A stretch of DNA of 64,000 nt from 13-2-20CM-66-19 sp963824395 (GTDB taxonomy: Bacteria > Pseudomonadota > Gammaproteobacteria > Steroidobacterales > Steroidobacteraceae): the NCBI GenBank assembly GCA_963824395.1, contig CAWGPF010000005.1:620001-684000 (forward strand). The letters run 5' to 3'. Shown here one piece after another: positions 1 to 7,790 of this stretch. The position numbers and the translations under genes were made by a program. Each line of letters opens with the position of its first letter. The first letter of the stretch is position 1. The notes beneath the pieces were generated by a model, which did no database searches, had not been told where the DNA came from, and worked only from the letters and a program-made list of their open reading frames with translations.

Positions 1-302
1 ATCGGGTAGCCGACCAGCAGGCAGATCAGGGTCGAGAAGAACGCCGTGCGCAGCGAGTACAGGTAAGCAAACAGATAAACCTGGTCCGTCAGCAGGTACT
101 TGTAGTTGCCAAGCTGCGCCGACACCTTCAGGTGGTGGTCGGGGGTGAAGGAGATGACGTCCGAGAACGGCGGGACGTGCGGGATGGCCTCGGCAAAGCT
201 GATCTTGAAGGCGAAGGCAAACGGGATCAGGAAAAATACCAGCAGGAAGATGAGGGGCGGCAGGATGATCAGCCAGCGGCCCGGTCGCCAGGTCGGTTTC
301 AT
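1..302 (-). CDS. Polyamine-type ABC transporter permease (PotB/PotH-like), partial
   Basis: The gene starts at 302 and runs leftward out of the window, so only its first 100 residues are seen. The N-terminus (MKPTWRPGRWLIILPPLIF) leads into a strong membrane helix, then a periplasmic stretch with the motif LGNYKYLLTD, and a second hydrophobic segment (LRTAFFSTLICLLVGYP) at the edge. This layout is that of the first permease of spermidine/putrescine-type importers, which pair with a second permease, a binding protein and a PotA-like ATPase. A matching ATPase lies at 9034-10179, so the importer is probably split across the two arms of this island, with the binding protein and second permease left of the window. 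The substrate is not known; a cationic amine fits the family and neighbours (inference). Confidence 0.85.
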   Translation of the reverse strand, partial: MKPTWRPGRWLIILPPLIFLLVFFLIPFAFAFKISFAEAIPHVPPFSDVISFTPDHHLKVSAQLGNYKYLLTDQVYLFAYLYSLRTAFFSTLICLLVGYP

Positions 303-406
303 GTTAGAGCTTTTGCCGGTGCCTGGCGGCTATTGTGCGCGATAAACTCAGGTACAGTGAAGCTATTGATCCGGCGCGCAGGGTGCGCCGGCGGACGGTA
401 GGGAAC

Positions 407-1951
407 GTGGCGGTCCAGAGAAGCACTTCGGAAATCCCGGCGGCGCCATCCGGCGGCGGCTCGCGCATCCGTCAGCGCCAGCGCCAGCGACTGATCGACG
501 CCTGCATCTCGGCCCTGCACATCTACGGTCCCTCGCGCACCACCGTGGAGAAGGTGGTGGCGCTCGCGGACCTGTCTCCGGGGATCGTGCGCTTCTACTT
601 CGACTCCAAGGCGGCGATGCTGCTCGCTTCCCTCGACTACCTCGGACGCGAGTTCGAGTCCCGGGTCATCGTGCCCGTGCGCCAGCTGAAGCACACCCCG
701 GTCAATGCGCTGCGCCTCCTGGTCGAGCTTTACCTGGATGCCGACATCGCCAGTCCCCGCAAGGTGTCGGTCTGGTATTCCTTCTGGGGCGAGGCCAGCT
801 CGCGCCAGGAATACCTCGACATCTGTGGCAAGCATGACGATGACTTTGCCGCCCTCGTGCACGAGCTCATGGAGCGCCTGATCGCCCAGAGCGGCGCTGC
901 GCACCTGGATGCCGATGGCATCGCGCTCGGCCTCATCGGGGTGCTCGAGGTGCTGTGGCAGAGCATCGCCTTCCAGAGCGAGGCCAACATCGACCGCCGC
1001 GCCGCGGTCAACCGCGCGCTCGCCTATCTGGGCTCCGTGTTTCCCGGGGAGTTCGTACCGGCGCCGGCACCGGCAATTGCCCCCGTCAGCTCCGCGGCCG
1101 GCACCCGGCTGCCGGCGCGCGCCTATGCGGATGTCGCGCTGCTCGCCGCCGAGCGCGAGCAGCTGCTGCGCCATCGCTGGCAGGTGCTCGGGCACGAGGC
1201 CGAACTGCGCTCGCCCGGGGATTACCTGAGCGGGGACCTCGGCGGCGAGCGGGTGCTCGTGGTGCGCGCCGAGCGCGACCGCCTGCATGCCTTCCGCAAC
1301 ACCTGTCGCCGCAGCCCGCACGCGCTCGTCACCGAGCGCTCCGGGCAGCTGCACAGCGCCATCCGCTGCGCCACGCACGCGCTCACCTATACCTTCGATG
1401 GCCACCTCGTGGAGGGCCGCACGCCCGGTGATCTCACGCCGCTGGAGCTCGCGCGGCGCGAGCACATCGTGCTGGCCCGTGCGCTGCCCGGCCCCGAGAG
1501 CCTGCCGGCTGCCGTGCCCTGGGAGGCCTTCGGGAGCCTCATGCCGCGCGGCGTCACGGACCTGGAGGTCGCAGCCGACTGGAAGGTGCCGGTGGAGCAG
1601 TGGCTCGAGAACCCGCAGGCGCACCAGTACTTCCTCCCCCCGAATCAGCTGTTCGAGGTGCGCGGCGAGGGTGCGGTGATCCTGCAGGTCACGCCCACTG
1701 CCCCCGGGCGCTCGCGCATCCGCCGCTTCGACTTCACGACCGACAAGCGCAGCGGCAGTCGCGCCGGGCGCGACGGCAGCAGGCGCGAAATGGATGCCTG
1801 GCTTGGCTCCCAGGTGGCGCTGGCCGAGTCCACGCAGAGCGGCTTTCTCGGGGCGGGGGCGGACGCGGCCGACAGCGGCCCGGTAACCCCTGCGCTCGCG
1901 CAGTTCCGCGACGCGATCACCGCGCTCCTGCACGCACTCTCGGCGAAGTAG
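407..1951 (+). CDS. BetI/TetR-type regulator fused to a degenerate Rieske oxygenase domain
   Basis: The N-terminal part (about residues 20-220) is a TetR-family regulator closest in style to BetI, with the helix-turn-helix around residues 44-68 (TTVEKVVALADLSPGIVRFY) and a BetI-like ligand half. After a Pro/Ala linker, residues 245-514 resemble a Rieske oxygenase alpha subunit and can be aligned with the neighbouring oxygenase. The Rieske ligands are incomplete: Cys300, Cys321 and His324 remain, but the first His is Arg302. In the catalytic part the Trp-Lys anchor is kept (W392), while the two iron-binding His positions align with Gln404 and Phe409. I infer a dead enzyme used as a ligand sensor, controlling the adjacent genes. 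The start is uncertain: GTG at 407 has a weak upstream GGGA; an in-frame GTG at 335 is possible. The combination is unusual. Confidence 0.8.
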   Translation: MAVQRSTSEIPAAPSGGGSRIRQRQRQRLIDACISALHIYGPSRTTVEKVVALADLSPGIVRFYFDSKAAMLLASLDYLGREFESRVIVPVRQLKHTPVNALRLLVELYLDADIASPRKVSVWYSFWGEASSRQEYLDICGKHDDDFAALVHELMERLIAQSGAAHLDADGIALGLIGVLEVLWQSIAFQSEANIDRRAAVNRALAYLGSVFPGEFVPAPAPAIAPVSSAAGTRLPARAYADVALLAAEREQLLRHRWQVLGHEAELRSPGDYLSGDLGGERVLVVRAERDRLHAFRNTCRRSPHALVTERSGQLHSAIRCATHALTYTFDGHLVEGRTPGDLTPLELARREHIVLARALPGPESLPAAVPWEAFGSLMPRGVTDLEVAADWKVPVEQWLENPQAHQYFLPPNQLFEVRGEGAVILQVTPTAPGRSRIRRFDFTTDKRSGSRAGRDGSRREMDAWLGSQVALAESTQSGFLGAGADAADSGPVTPALAQFRDAITALLHALSAK

Positions 1952-1964
1952 CTTTGCTCGCGCC

Positions 1965-3128
1965 TTACGCGAAGCGTGCCGGCGCTGCGGGCAGACGCAC
2001 CTCCGGAATGCGCTCGCGCAGCAGGTTGTGGAACTCGAGCATGCAATCCTCGAGGCGCGACAGGGGACCCGGCTCGTAGCTCGGTGAGGCCAGCCCCTGC
2101 TGGACGCGCTTGCACAGCGCCTCATCCTCACGCTGCACCTGGCGGTTGATGCGCATCGTCAGGTAGCGCGCCACCCGCATCTCGCGCCGCGAGTCAGGCA
2201 GACCGTAGGAGGCGCCGCGGATCGTGCACTTGCCCGGCCCGCGCGGGATCACCTGGAAGAAGTCCATCTGGTCCGGGAACACGTCGATGCCGAGGTTCGG
2301 CAGTGAGCTGTAGAAGCTCCAGCGCCTGCGGTGCGACTCGGGCACGTCGGTCGCCACCTTGCCGATGAGTTCCTGGTACATGCGCTCGCTCCAGCGCGAG
2401 GAGGGGCGGTCGCGCATCCAGCTGATGCCGCGCGCCAGACCCGGGAAGTTCTTCTGGTCGTCGTAGTCGGGCGTGAACATGCGGTTGAGTCCCGGGTGCC
2501 CGATCGGCACGTGGTAGGACTCAAGGTAGTTGTCCATCGCGATCTTCCAGTCGCAGTCCCAATGCTCGATGTAATCGTTGCCGATCAGCTCCATGTCCTC
2601 GAAGCGATGCGGGGCGAGTTCGGGCGCGACGCCGGCGAAGATGTCTTCCAGGGGGCGCGGTTCTCCTGTGAGGCAGATGAACACGAAACCGAACAGCACC
2701 TGCAGACGGATGGCCTTCAGGCCGAGCTGCGAGCGGTCGAGCGGCGGGAAGGTGTCGCGCGCACTGATGGCGAGCAGCTCACCGGAGAGCTTGTACGACC
2801 AGCCATGGTAGGGGCAGGTCATGGCGCCGGGGCAGTTGCCGCTGCCATCGAGGATGCGCGCGCCGCGGTGGCGGCAGACATTGTGGAAGGCGCGCAGCTC
2901 GCCCTGCGAGTCCCGCAGTGCCACGACGCTGTCGATCCCGAGGTCGACCGTCACGTAGTCACCCGCCTTCTTCAGCGCGCTCACGTGACACACGATCTGC
3001 CACGCCGGGCGCAGCACCCGCTCGTACTCGAGGCGCGTCATCTCGGGGTGGTTGTAGACCCAGGCGGGCAGGGCCCGGGCGATGGGGGGTGCGAGCGTCT
3101 CTACCGGGCGGGGGGCGGGGGCGTTCAT
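1965..3128 (-). CDS. Rieske [2Fe-2S] non-heme iron oxygenase, alpha subunit (GbcA/choline monooxygenase-like)
   Basis: This 387-residue protein has an intact Rieske motif (C85-R-H87 and C105-P-Y-H108) and an intact mononuclear iron motif (D199-N-Y-L-E-S-Y-H206-x4-H211). Members of this branch hydroxylate or demethylate quaternary amines such as glycine betaine, choline, carnitine and proline betaine, drawing electrons from a separate ferredoxin-type reductase. No such reductase is encoded in this island. The gene is convergent with the fused regulator at 407-1951, whose C-terminal half looks like a decayed relative of it, and divergent from the aminotransferase at 3265, with a striking double palindrome between them. 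The exact substrate cannot be read from the sequence; a methylated amine is an inference from family and context. Confidence 0.9.
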   Translation of the reverse strand: MNAPAPRPVETLAPPIARALPAWVYNHPEMTRLEYERVLRPAWQIVCHVSALKKAGDYVTVDLGIDSVVALRDSQGELRAFHNVCRHRGARILDGSGNCPGAMTCPYHGWSYKLSGELLAISARDTFPPLDRSQLGLKAIRLQVLFGFVFICLTGEPRPLEDIFAGVAPELAPHRFEDMELIGNDYIEHWDCDWKIAMDNYLESYHVPIGHPGLNRMFTPDYDDQKNFPGLARGISWMRDRPSSRWSERMYQELIGKVATDVPESHRRRWSFYSSLPNLGIDVFPDQMDFFQVIPRGPGKCTIRGASYGLPDSRREMRVARYLTMRINRQVQREDEALCKRVQQGLASPSYEPGPLSRLEDCMLEFHNLLRERIPEVRLPAAPARFA

Positions 3129-3159
3129 GGCGGGTACGTCCGGTGGGTGTATATGGTCA

Positions 3160-3165
3160 TATAAT
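3160..3165 (+). promoter_or_regulatory. Candidate -10 box for the aminotransferase operon
   Basis: A perfect TATAAT overlapping the left operator palindrome, 99 bases before the ATG at 3265. No -35 match is seen at the usual spacing, so the promoter may be weak or need an activator. The position inside the operator suits repression by occlusion. Confidence 0.5.
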
Positions 3166-3178
3166 TCTACCGGAAAAA

Positions 3179-3184
3179 ATTATA
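3179..3184 (-). promoter_or_regulatory. Candidate -10 box for the Rieske oxygenase gene
   Basis: A perfect TATAAT on the minus strand overlapping the right operator palindrome, about 50 bases before the oxygenase start at 3128. It faces the plus-strand box so that both predicted transcription starts fall near 3172. No clear -35 box is seen. Confidence 0.5.
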
Positions 3185-3264
3185 TGAGCATATAGACTCA
3201 TCCCGGCGGGGGTGGTAAGTTGCCGTCCAACCTGCCTTTTTCGCACTTAATAGAGAGCGCTCCC

Positions 3265-4593
3265 ATGGCACGAAACCTCACCCGGAATCACGAACATTAC
3301 CGGAAAGCACTGAAGCGCCTGCCTTTGGGTGTGGCCTCCAATTTTCGCTTCTGGGGCGAAGATCGCACGATTTATGTCAAACACGGTCGCGGGGCAAGGA
3401 TCACCGACCTCGATGACAACGTGTACGTCGATTACCGGATGGGTTACGGGCCGGCGATCCTCGGCTACGCCGATGCGCGCGTCGATGAGGCCGCCAAGCG
3501 CGGCATGGAGGTCGGTGGCGTGTTCGCGCTCTCCACCGAGCGCGAGTACAGCGTGGCCGAGCGCATCGCCAAGATGGTGCCGGCGGCGGAACTGGTCCGC
3601 TACTCGAACTCGGGCACCGAGGCGGTGATGGCGGCCTTACGCCTGGCGCGGGCCTTCACCAAGCGCGACAACTACGTGATCCTCGAGGGCAGCTACCACG
3701 GGCTGTTCGATGCGGCGATGTGGTACACGCCCATGGAGAAGTGGAGCCAGGTCGGAGATCCGCAGGTGGTGCCCTACAGCGAGGGCGTGCCGCTCGCCAC
3801 CCGCAGCTTTGCGCACTTCGTGCAGGCGAACGATGCCAACCAGCTCGAGGACGTCTTCAGGCGCCACGGCGACTCCCTCGCCTGTCTCCTGATCGAGCCG
3901 ATCATGGGCAACTGCCTCGGTATCGCGGCGGAGCCCGAGTACGTACGCACCGCGCGCAAGCTCTGCGACCGCTACGGCGTGGTGCTCATCATCGATGAGG
4001 TCAAGACCGGCTTCCGCGTGGCGCGCGGTGGCGTGCAGGAGCTCTACGGGGTGCGCGCTGACCTGTGCACCTTCGCCAAGGCGGTCGCCAACGGCTATCC
4101 GATCTCGGTGCTGGCGGGGCGCGAGGACATCATGCGCAAGCTCGGCAAGGGCGTCGCGCACGGGGGCACCTACACGGCCCACCCGGTGTCGCTCGCCGCG
4201 GCGGAGAAGTGTCTTGAGATCCTGGATGAGACCGACGCCCTGGAGCGCATCGCCAGCTACGGCACGCGCCTGCGCGCCGGCAAGTCCGCTATCCTTAAGT
4301 CCCGCGGCATCGCGCACAGCTTCGTCGGACACCCCTCCATGACCGGACTTTATTTCGCGCAGAACCCGCCGCGCACCTACCGTGACTGGAAGGGCAGCGA
4401 CTACACCTTCTACGACGCGGTGGCGAGGGTGCTGCACGATGAGCTGGTGCTGTGCGAGCCGGACTCGCGCGAGCCGTGGTTCATATCCGCCGCACACGAT
4501 GACTCGTGCCTCAAGGACACCCTCAAGGGTTTCGAGGTCGCCATCGACCAGACGCTGAACGCGCTCGGCACCGATCGCCGGGTGCCGGCCTGA
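3265..4593 (+). CDS. Class III PLP-dependent aminotransferase (glutamate-1-semialdehyde aminomutase-like)
   Basis: The 442-residue protein has the class III fold signatures: the SNSGTEAVMAALRLAR substrate/cofactor loop, the PLP-ring aspartate D244 in IIDEVKTGFR and the Schiff-base lysine K272 in FAKAVANGYP. The sequence resembles glutamate-1-semialdehyde aminomutases, but its place in a catabolic island argues against heme synthesis. It more likely removes an amino group from an intermediate of the imported compound, giving an aldehyde or ketone. I chose ATG 3265 because GAGAG lies just upstream and homology begins soon after; an in-frame extension to 3220 exists. It heads a row of plus-strand genes running to at least 10179. 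Confidence 0.88.
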   Translation: MARNLTRNHEHYRKALKRLPLGVASNFRFWGEDRTIYVKHGRGARITDLDDNVYVDYRMGYGPAILGYADARVDEAAKRGMEVGGVFALSTEREYSVAERIAKMVPAAELVRYSNSGTEAVMAALRLARAFTKRDNYVILEGSYHGLFDAAMWYTPMEKWSQVGDPQVVPYSEGVPLATRSFAHFVQANDANQLEDVFRRHGDSLACLLIEPIMGNCLGIAAEPEYVRTARKLCDRYGVVLIIDEVKTGFRVARGGVQELYGVRADLCTFAKAVANGYPISVLAGREDIMRKLGKGVAHGGTYTAHPVSLAAAEKCLEILDETDALERIASYGTRLRAGKSAILKSRGIAHSFVGHPSMTGLYFAQNPPRTYRDWKGSDYTFYDAVARVLHDELVLCEPDSREPWFISAAHDDSCLKDTLKGFEVAIDQTLNALGTDRRVPA

Positions 4594-4618
4594 AGCGGGC
4601 CGCGGAGGGCGTCGGCGC

Positions 4619-6223
4619 GTGAGCACGGCAGCTGCCAACCGCTACGACGCCATCGTCGTGGGCGCCGGCCACAACGGGCTGGTGAACGCCTGCTACCTCG
4701 CGCGCGCGGGGCTAAAGGTGCTGGTGCTCGAGCGCAACTCCTACATCGGCGGGGCGGCGGTGAGCCGCAGCCTCTTCGATGGCTTCACCTATTCGAACTG
4801 CTCCTACGTGTGCAGCCTGCTGCGCACCGAGATCATCCGCGCGCTGGAGCTGCCCTCGCACGGGCTGCAGATCATTCCTTATGAGGGTGGCGTCACCATG
4901 ATGCGCGACGGCGGACACCTGGCCGTCTACGACAACCACGACGCCATGCGCCGCGAGATCGCGCGGCACTCGCGCCACGATGCCGAAGCCTACGACCGCT
5001 ACGTGCGCGACATGCTCAGGCACTGCCGCTTCATCAAGCCACTGTTGCTGCGCGAGCCGCCCGATCCGACTTCTTTCAGGCCGCGCGACCTGCAGGAGCT
5101 GTTGTTCCTCGGCAAGCACTTCCACAAGCTTGGGGAGGCGCGCATGTACGACACCATGCGCTTCTTCACCATGAGCTGCGCGGACATGCTGGAGGAGTAC
5201 TTCGAGAGCGAGATCGTCAAGGCGCACCTCTCGGGCAGCTCCATCATCGGCACCGCGCTCGGGCCGCGCTCGCCAGGCTCCGCCTACGTGCTGCTGCACC
5301 ATTACATGGGCAGCATCGATGGCGCCGTGGGTGCCTGGGGCTTTGCGCGCGGCGGCATGGGCGCCATTACGCAGGCGCTCGGCGCCTCATTCAAGGCGAG
5401 TGGCGGCACCATCCGCGCCAGCGCCCCGGTCGAGCAGATCCTGATCAAGAACGGACGCGCCACGGGCGTGGTGCTCATCGGGGGGGAAGAGATCTCAGCC
5501 CCGGTCGTGGTGTCCAACATGGACGTGAAGCGCACCTTCCTTGAGACGGTCGCCGCGCAACACCTGCCCGCGGAATTCCTCGAGCAGGTGCGCAGGTTCA
5601 AGATCCGCGGCTCCTCGGGCAAGCTCAACATCGCGCTCGACGGCCTGCCGCATTTTCCGGCCATTCCGCAGGGCTCACCCTCCACGCGCGGTGACATGCA
5701 CATCACCGACACGCTCGAGATGGTGGAGCGCGCCTATGATGACTGGAAGGAGGGGCGCTGGTCGCGCGAGCCCTACGTCGACATGCTGATCCCGACCCAG
5801 ATCGACCCGACCATGACGCCCGACGGCAAGCACTACATGTCGGTGTTCGTGCAGTACTGTCCCTACCAGCTCGCCGACGGGGAGTGGACGCCGGAGAAGC
5901 GCCAGGCCTTCGGCAACACCGTGATTGATGCCATCGCGCGCCACAGCCCCGATTTCAAGAAGCTGATCCTGCACGCCGAGATCCGCACCCCGCGCGACAT
6001 CGAGAACGAGGTGGGACTCACCGAGGGCAACATCTTCCAGGGCGAGCTCACCTTCGACCAGCTGCTGTTCAACCGCCCGATCCCCGGTTACGCGCAGTAC
6101 CGCGCGCCGGTGCGCGGCATGTACATGTGTGGCTCGAGCACACACCCGGGCGGGGGCGTCATGGGGGCTCCCGGTGCGAACTCCGCCAACGCGATCCTGC
6201 GCGACCTGGGGCGCATCCAGTGA
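4619..6223 (+). CDS. CrtI/phytoene-dehydrogenase-like FAD oxidoreductase, first copy
   Basis: A 534-residue flavoprotein with an N-terminal dinucleotide-binding motif (VVGAGHNGLVNACYLARAG) followed by a second FAD segment (GGAAVSRS). A C-terminal FAD-closing motif (GMYMCGSSTHPGGGVMGAPG) is also present. This layout is shared by phytoene desaturases, retinol saturases and many flavin amine oxidases. No other carotenoid genes are present, so carotenoid work is unlikely; oxidation of a C-N or C-C bond in the imported amine is a better guess. The start is GTG 4619, preceded by GGAGGG nine bases upstream. It overlaps the next gene, a paralogue, by four bases, so the two are probably translated together and may act as a pair. 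Confidence 0.85.
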   Translation: MSTAAANRYDAIVVGAGHNGLVNACYLARAGLKVLVLERNSYIGGAAVSRSLFDGFTYSNCSYVCSLLRTEIIRALELPSHGLQIIPYEGGVTMMRDGGHLAVYDNHDAMRREIARHSRHDAEAYDRYVRDMLRHCRFIKPLLLREPPDPTSFRPRDLQELLFLGKHFHKLGEARMYDTMRFFTMSCADMLEEYFESEIVKAHLSGSSIIGTALGPRSPGSAYVLLHHYMGSIDGAVGAWGFARGGMGAITQALGASFKASGGTIRASAPVEQILIKNGRATGVVLIGGEEISAPVVVSNMDVKRTFLETVAAQHLPAEFLEQVRRFKIRGSSGKLNIALDGLPHFPAIPQGSPSTRGDMHITDTLEMVERAYDDWKEGRWSREPYVDMLIPTQIDPTMTPDGKHYMSVFVQYCPYQLADGEWTPEKRQAFGNTVIDAIARHSPDFKKLILHAEIRTPRDIENEVGLTEGNIFQGELTFDQLLFNRPIPGYAQYRAPVRGMYMCGSSTHPGGGVMGAPGANSANAILRDLGRIQ

Positions 6224-7785
6224 GCCCGTCCAGTCCCTACGACGCGATCATCATCGGCGCCGGCCATAATGGCCTCGTGTGCGCGACCTTCCTCGCCCGC
6301 GGCGGGCGCCGGGTGCTGGTGCTCGAGGCGGCCGAGCGTGCCGGGGGCGCCGCGGTCACGCGCGAGTTCGCACCGGGCTTCAAAGTCTCCGCCTGCGCAC
6401 ATCTGCTGCACCTGATGCCGCCGGCCCTGATGCGCGAACTCGGGCTCGGCGCTCAGGGACTCAAGCTCGCCGCCGCGTCGCTCCCCACCGTGGCGCTGTC
6501 CGAGGATGCGCAGCACCTGAGTCTGGGTCAGGCGGACTTAAGCGCGCTCGAGCGCGCCGCGCCCGCGGACGCGGCAGCGCTGCGCGACTGGCAGGCACTC
6601 ATGCGGCGCATATCGCGCGCGCTGCACCCGGTGCTGGCGCAGACCCCGCCGCGCCTCGGAACGGACGCGTGGCGCGACCGCGCGGCGCTCCTGGGGATCG
6701 GCTGGCGCGTGCGTCGCCTGGGCACCAAAGACATGCGGGAGCTGCTGCGCATCGGCGGCATGTGCGTGCACGACCTGCTCGAGGATCGCTTCCGGCTGCC
6801 GCTGCTGAAGGGCGCGCTGGCGCTCGATGCGGTGCTCGGCACCAACCTCGGGCCCCGCTCGCCCGGCACGGTGGTCTCGCTCCTCTACCGCCTGGCGGCG
6901 GTGCAGGGCGCCGAGGCCCTGGCGTTGCCCGAGGGCGGACTCGGGGCCTTCTCGGAGGCGCTGGCGCGCGCCGCGGTTGCCGCCGGAGCACAGGTGCGCA
7001 CCAACGCGGCGGTACAGAAGATCCTGGTGAGCGAGGATCGCGTCGCCGGTGTGGTGCTCGCCTCGGGCGAGGAGATCGCCGCCCAGACGGTGGTCTCCAG
7101 CGCGGATCCTAAGACCACTTTCCTGAAACTCCTCGGCGCCGAGCACCTCGATGCCGGCTTCACGCGGCGGGTGACGCAGGTGCGCTCACGCGGCCTGACC
7201 GCGAAACTGCACCTGGCGCTCGAGCGGCTGCCGCAGTTCCCGGGGCTCACCGAACGGGCGCTGCGCGCGCGCCTGCTGGTGGCACCGTCTTCGGACTATA
7301 TCGAGCGCGCCTATAACCACGCCAAGTACGAGGAATTCTCCGAGCGCCCGATGCTCGAGGTCACGATCCCGAGCCTGAGCGATGCGACGCTCGCGCCCGC
7401 CGGGCAGCACGTCATGTCCGTGATCGCGCAGTACGCCCCGTACACCCTCAAGGGCGGCTGGGCGCAGGGGCGCCAGGCCTTTACCGACCGCATCATCGAC
7501 ACCCTCGGCGCGCACGCTCCGCAGCTGCGCGCCAGCATCCGCGCCAGTGAGCTGCTGACGCCCGAGGACATCGAGCGCGAGTTCCGCATCACCGGCGGCC
7601 ACTGGCACCACGCGGAACTGACGCTCGACCAGTTCATGATGACCCGCCCCGTGCCCGGGGCAGCGCAGTACCAGACCCCGGTACCGGGGCTGTACCTGTG
7701 CGGTGCCGGCTGTCACCCGGGCGGTGGCGTCATGGGCCTCGCCGGCCGCAACGCCGCCCGCCAGCTGATCCGCGAGGCCGCCTGA
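6220..7785 (+). CDS. CrtI/phytoene-dehydrogenase-like FAD oxidoreductase, second copy
   Basis: A paralogue of the preceding gene with the same domain order: the N-terminal IIIGAGHNGLVCATFLARGG motif, the internal TNLGPRSPGTVVSLLY segment, and the C-terminal GLYLCGAGCHPGGGVMG motif. It is 521 residues from GTG 6220, whose GTGA overlaps the stop of the first copy. An in-frame extension upstream lies wholly inside the first copy and is not credible. The two proteins differ clearly in the middle of the chain, so this is an old duplication and not a recent one. They could act on successive intermediates or form a heteromer. Function beyond FAD-dependent oxidation is not known. Confidence 0.85.
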   Translation: MSPSSPYDAIIIGAGHNGLVCATFLARGGRRVLVLEAAERAGGAAVTREFAPGFKVSACAHLLHLMPPALMRELGLGAQGLKLAAASLPTVALSEDAQHLSLGQADLSALERAAPADAAALRDWQALMRRISRALHPVLAQTPPRLGTDAWRDRAALLGIGWRVRRLGTKDMRELLRIGGMCVHDLLEDRFRLPLLKGALALDAVLGTNLGPRSPGTVVSLLYRLAAVQGAEALALPEGGLGAFSEALARAAVAAGAQVRTNAAVQKILVSEDRVAGVVLASGEEIAAQTVVSSADPKTTFLKLLGAEHLDAGFTRRVTQVRSRGLTAKLHLALERLPQFPGLTERALRARLLVAPSSDYIERAYNHAKYEEFSERPMLEVTIPSLSDATLAPAGQHVMSVIAQYAPYTLKGGWAQGRQAFTDRIIDTLGAHAPQLRASIRASELLTPEDIEREFRITGGHWHHAELTLDQFMMTRPVPGAAQYQTPVPGLYLCGAGCHPGGGVMGLAGRNAARQLIREAA

Positions 7786-7790
7786 TACCC

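Larger units (their letters stand above)
3150..3194. promoter_or_regulatory. Twin-palindrome operator between divergent genes
   Basis: An AT-rich island in a GC-rich region. The left arm TATATGGTCATATAATT (3150-3166) and the right arm AATTATATGAGCATATA (3178-3194) are inverted copies matching at 16 of 17 positions. Each arm holds its own 12-bp palindrome of the form ATATG-NN-CATAT, at 3151-3162 and 3182-3193, set 31 bp apart, about three helical turns. This is what is expected of two dimer sites bound on the same DNA face. The BetI-like fusion protein is the obvious candidate binder (inference). Confidence 0.8.

Noticed and set aside
299..2131. A 610-codon open frame on the minus strand across the regulator gene
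   Set aside because: It is an antisense shadow in GC-rich DNA; its translation is Arg/Ala-rich with no family motifs, while the plus strand has clear TetR and Rieske features.
3265..4593. Heme-pathway hemL
   Set aside because: The aminotransferase resembles glutamate-1-semialdehyde aminomutase, but its divergent pairing with a Rieske oxygenase and its operon point to catabolism.
4619..7785. Carotenoid biosynthesis genes
   Set aside because: Both flavoproteins look like phytoene desaturases, but no phytoene synthase, cyclase or GGPP synthase is present and the setting is catabolic transport.
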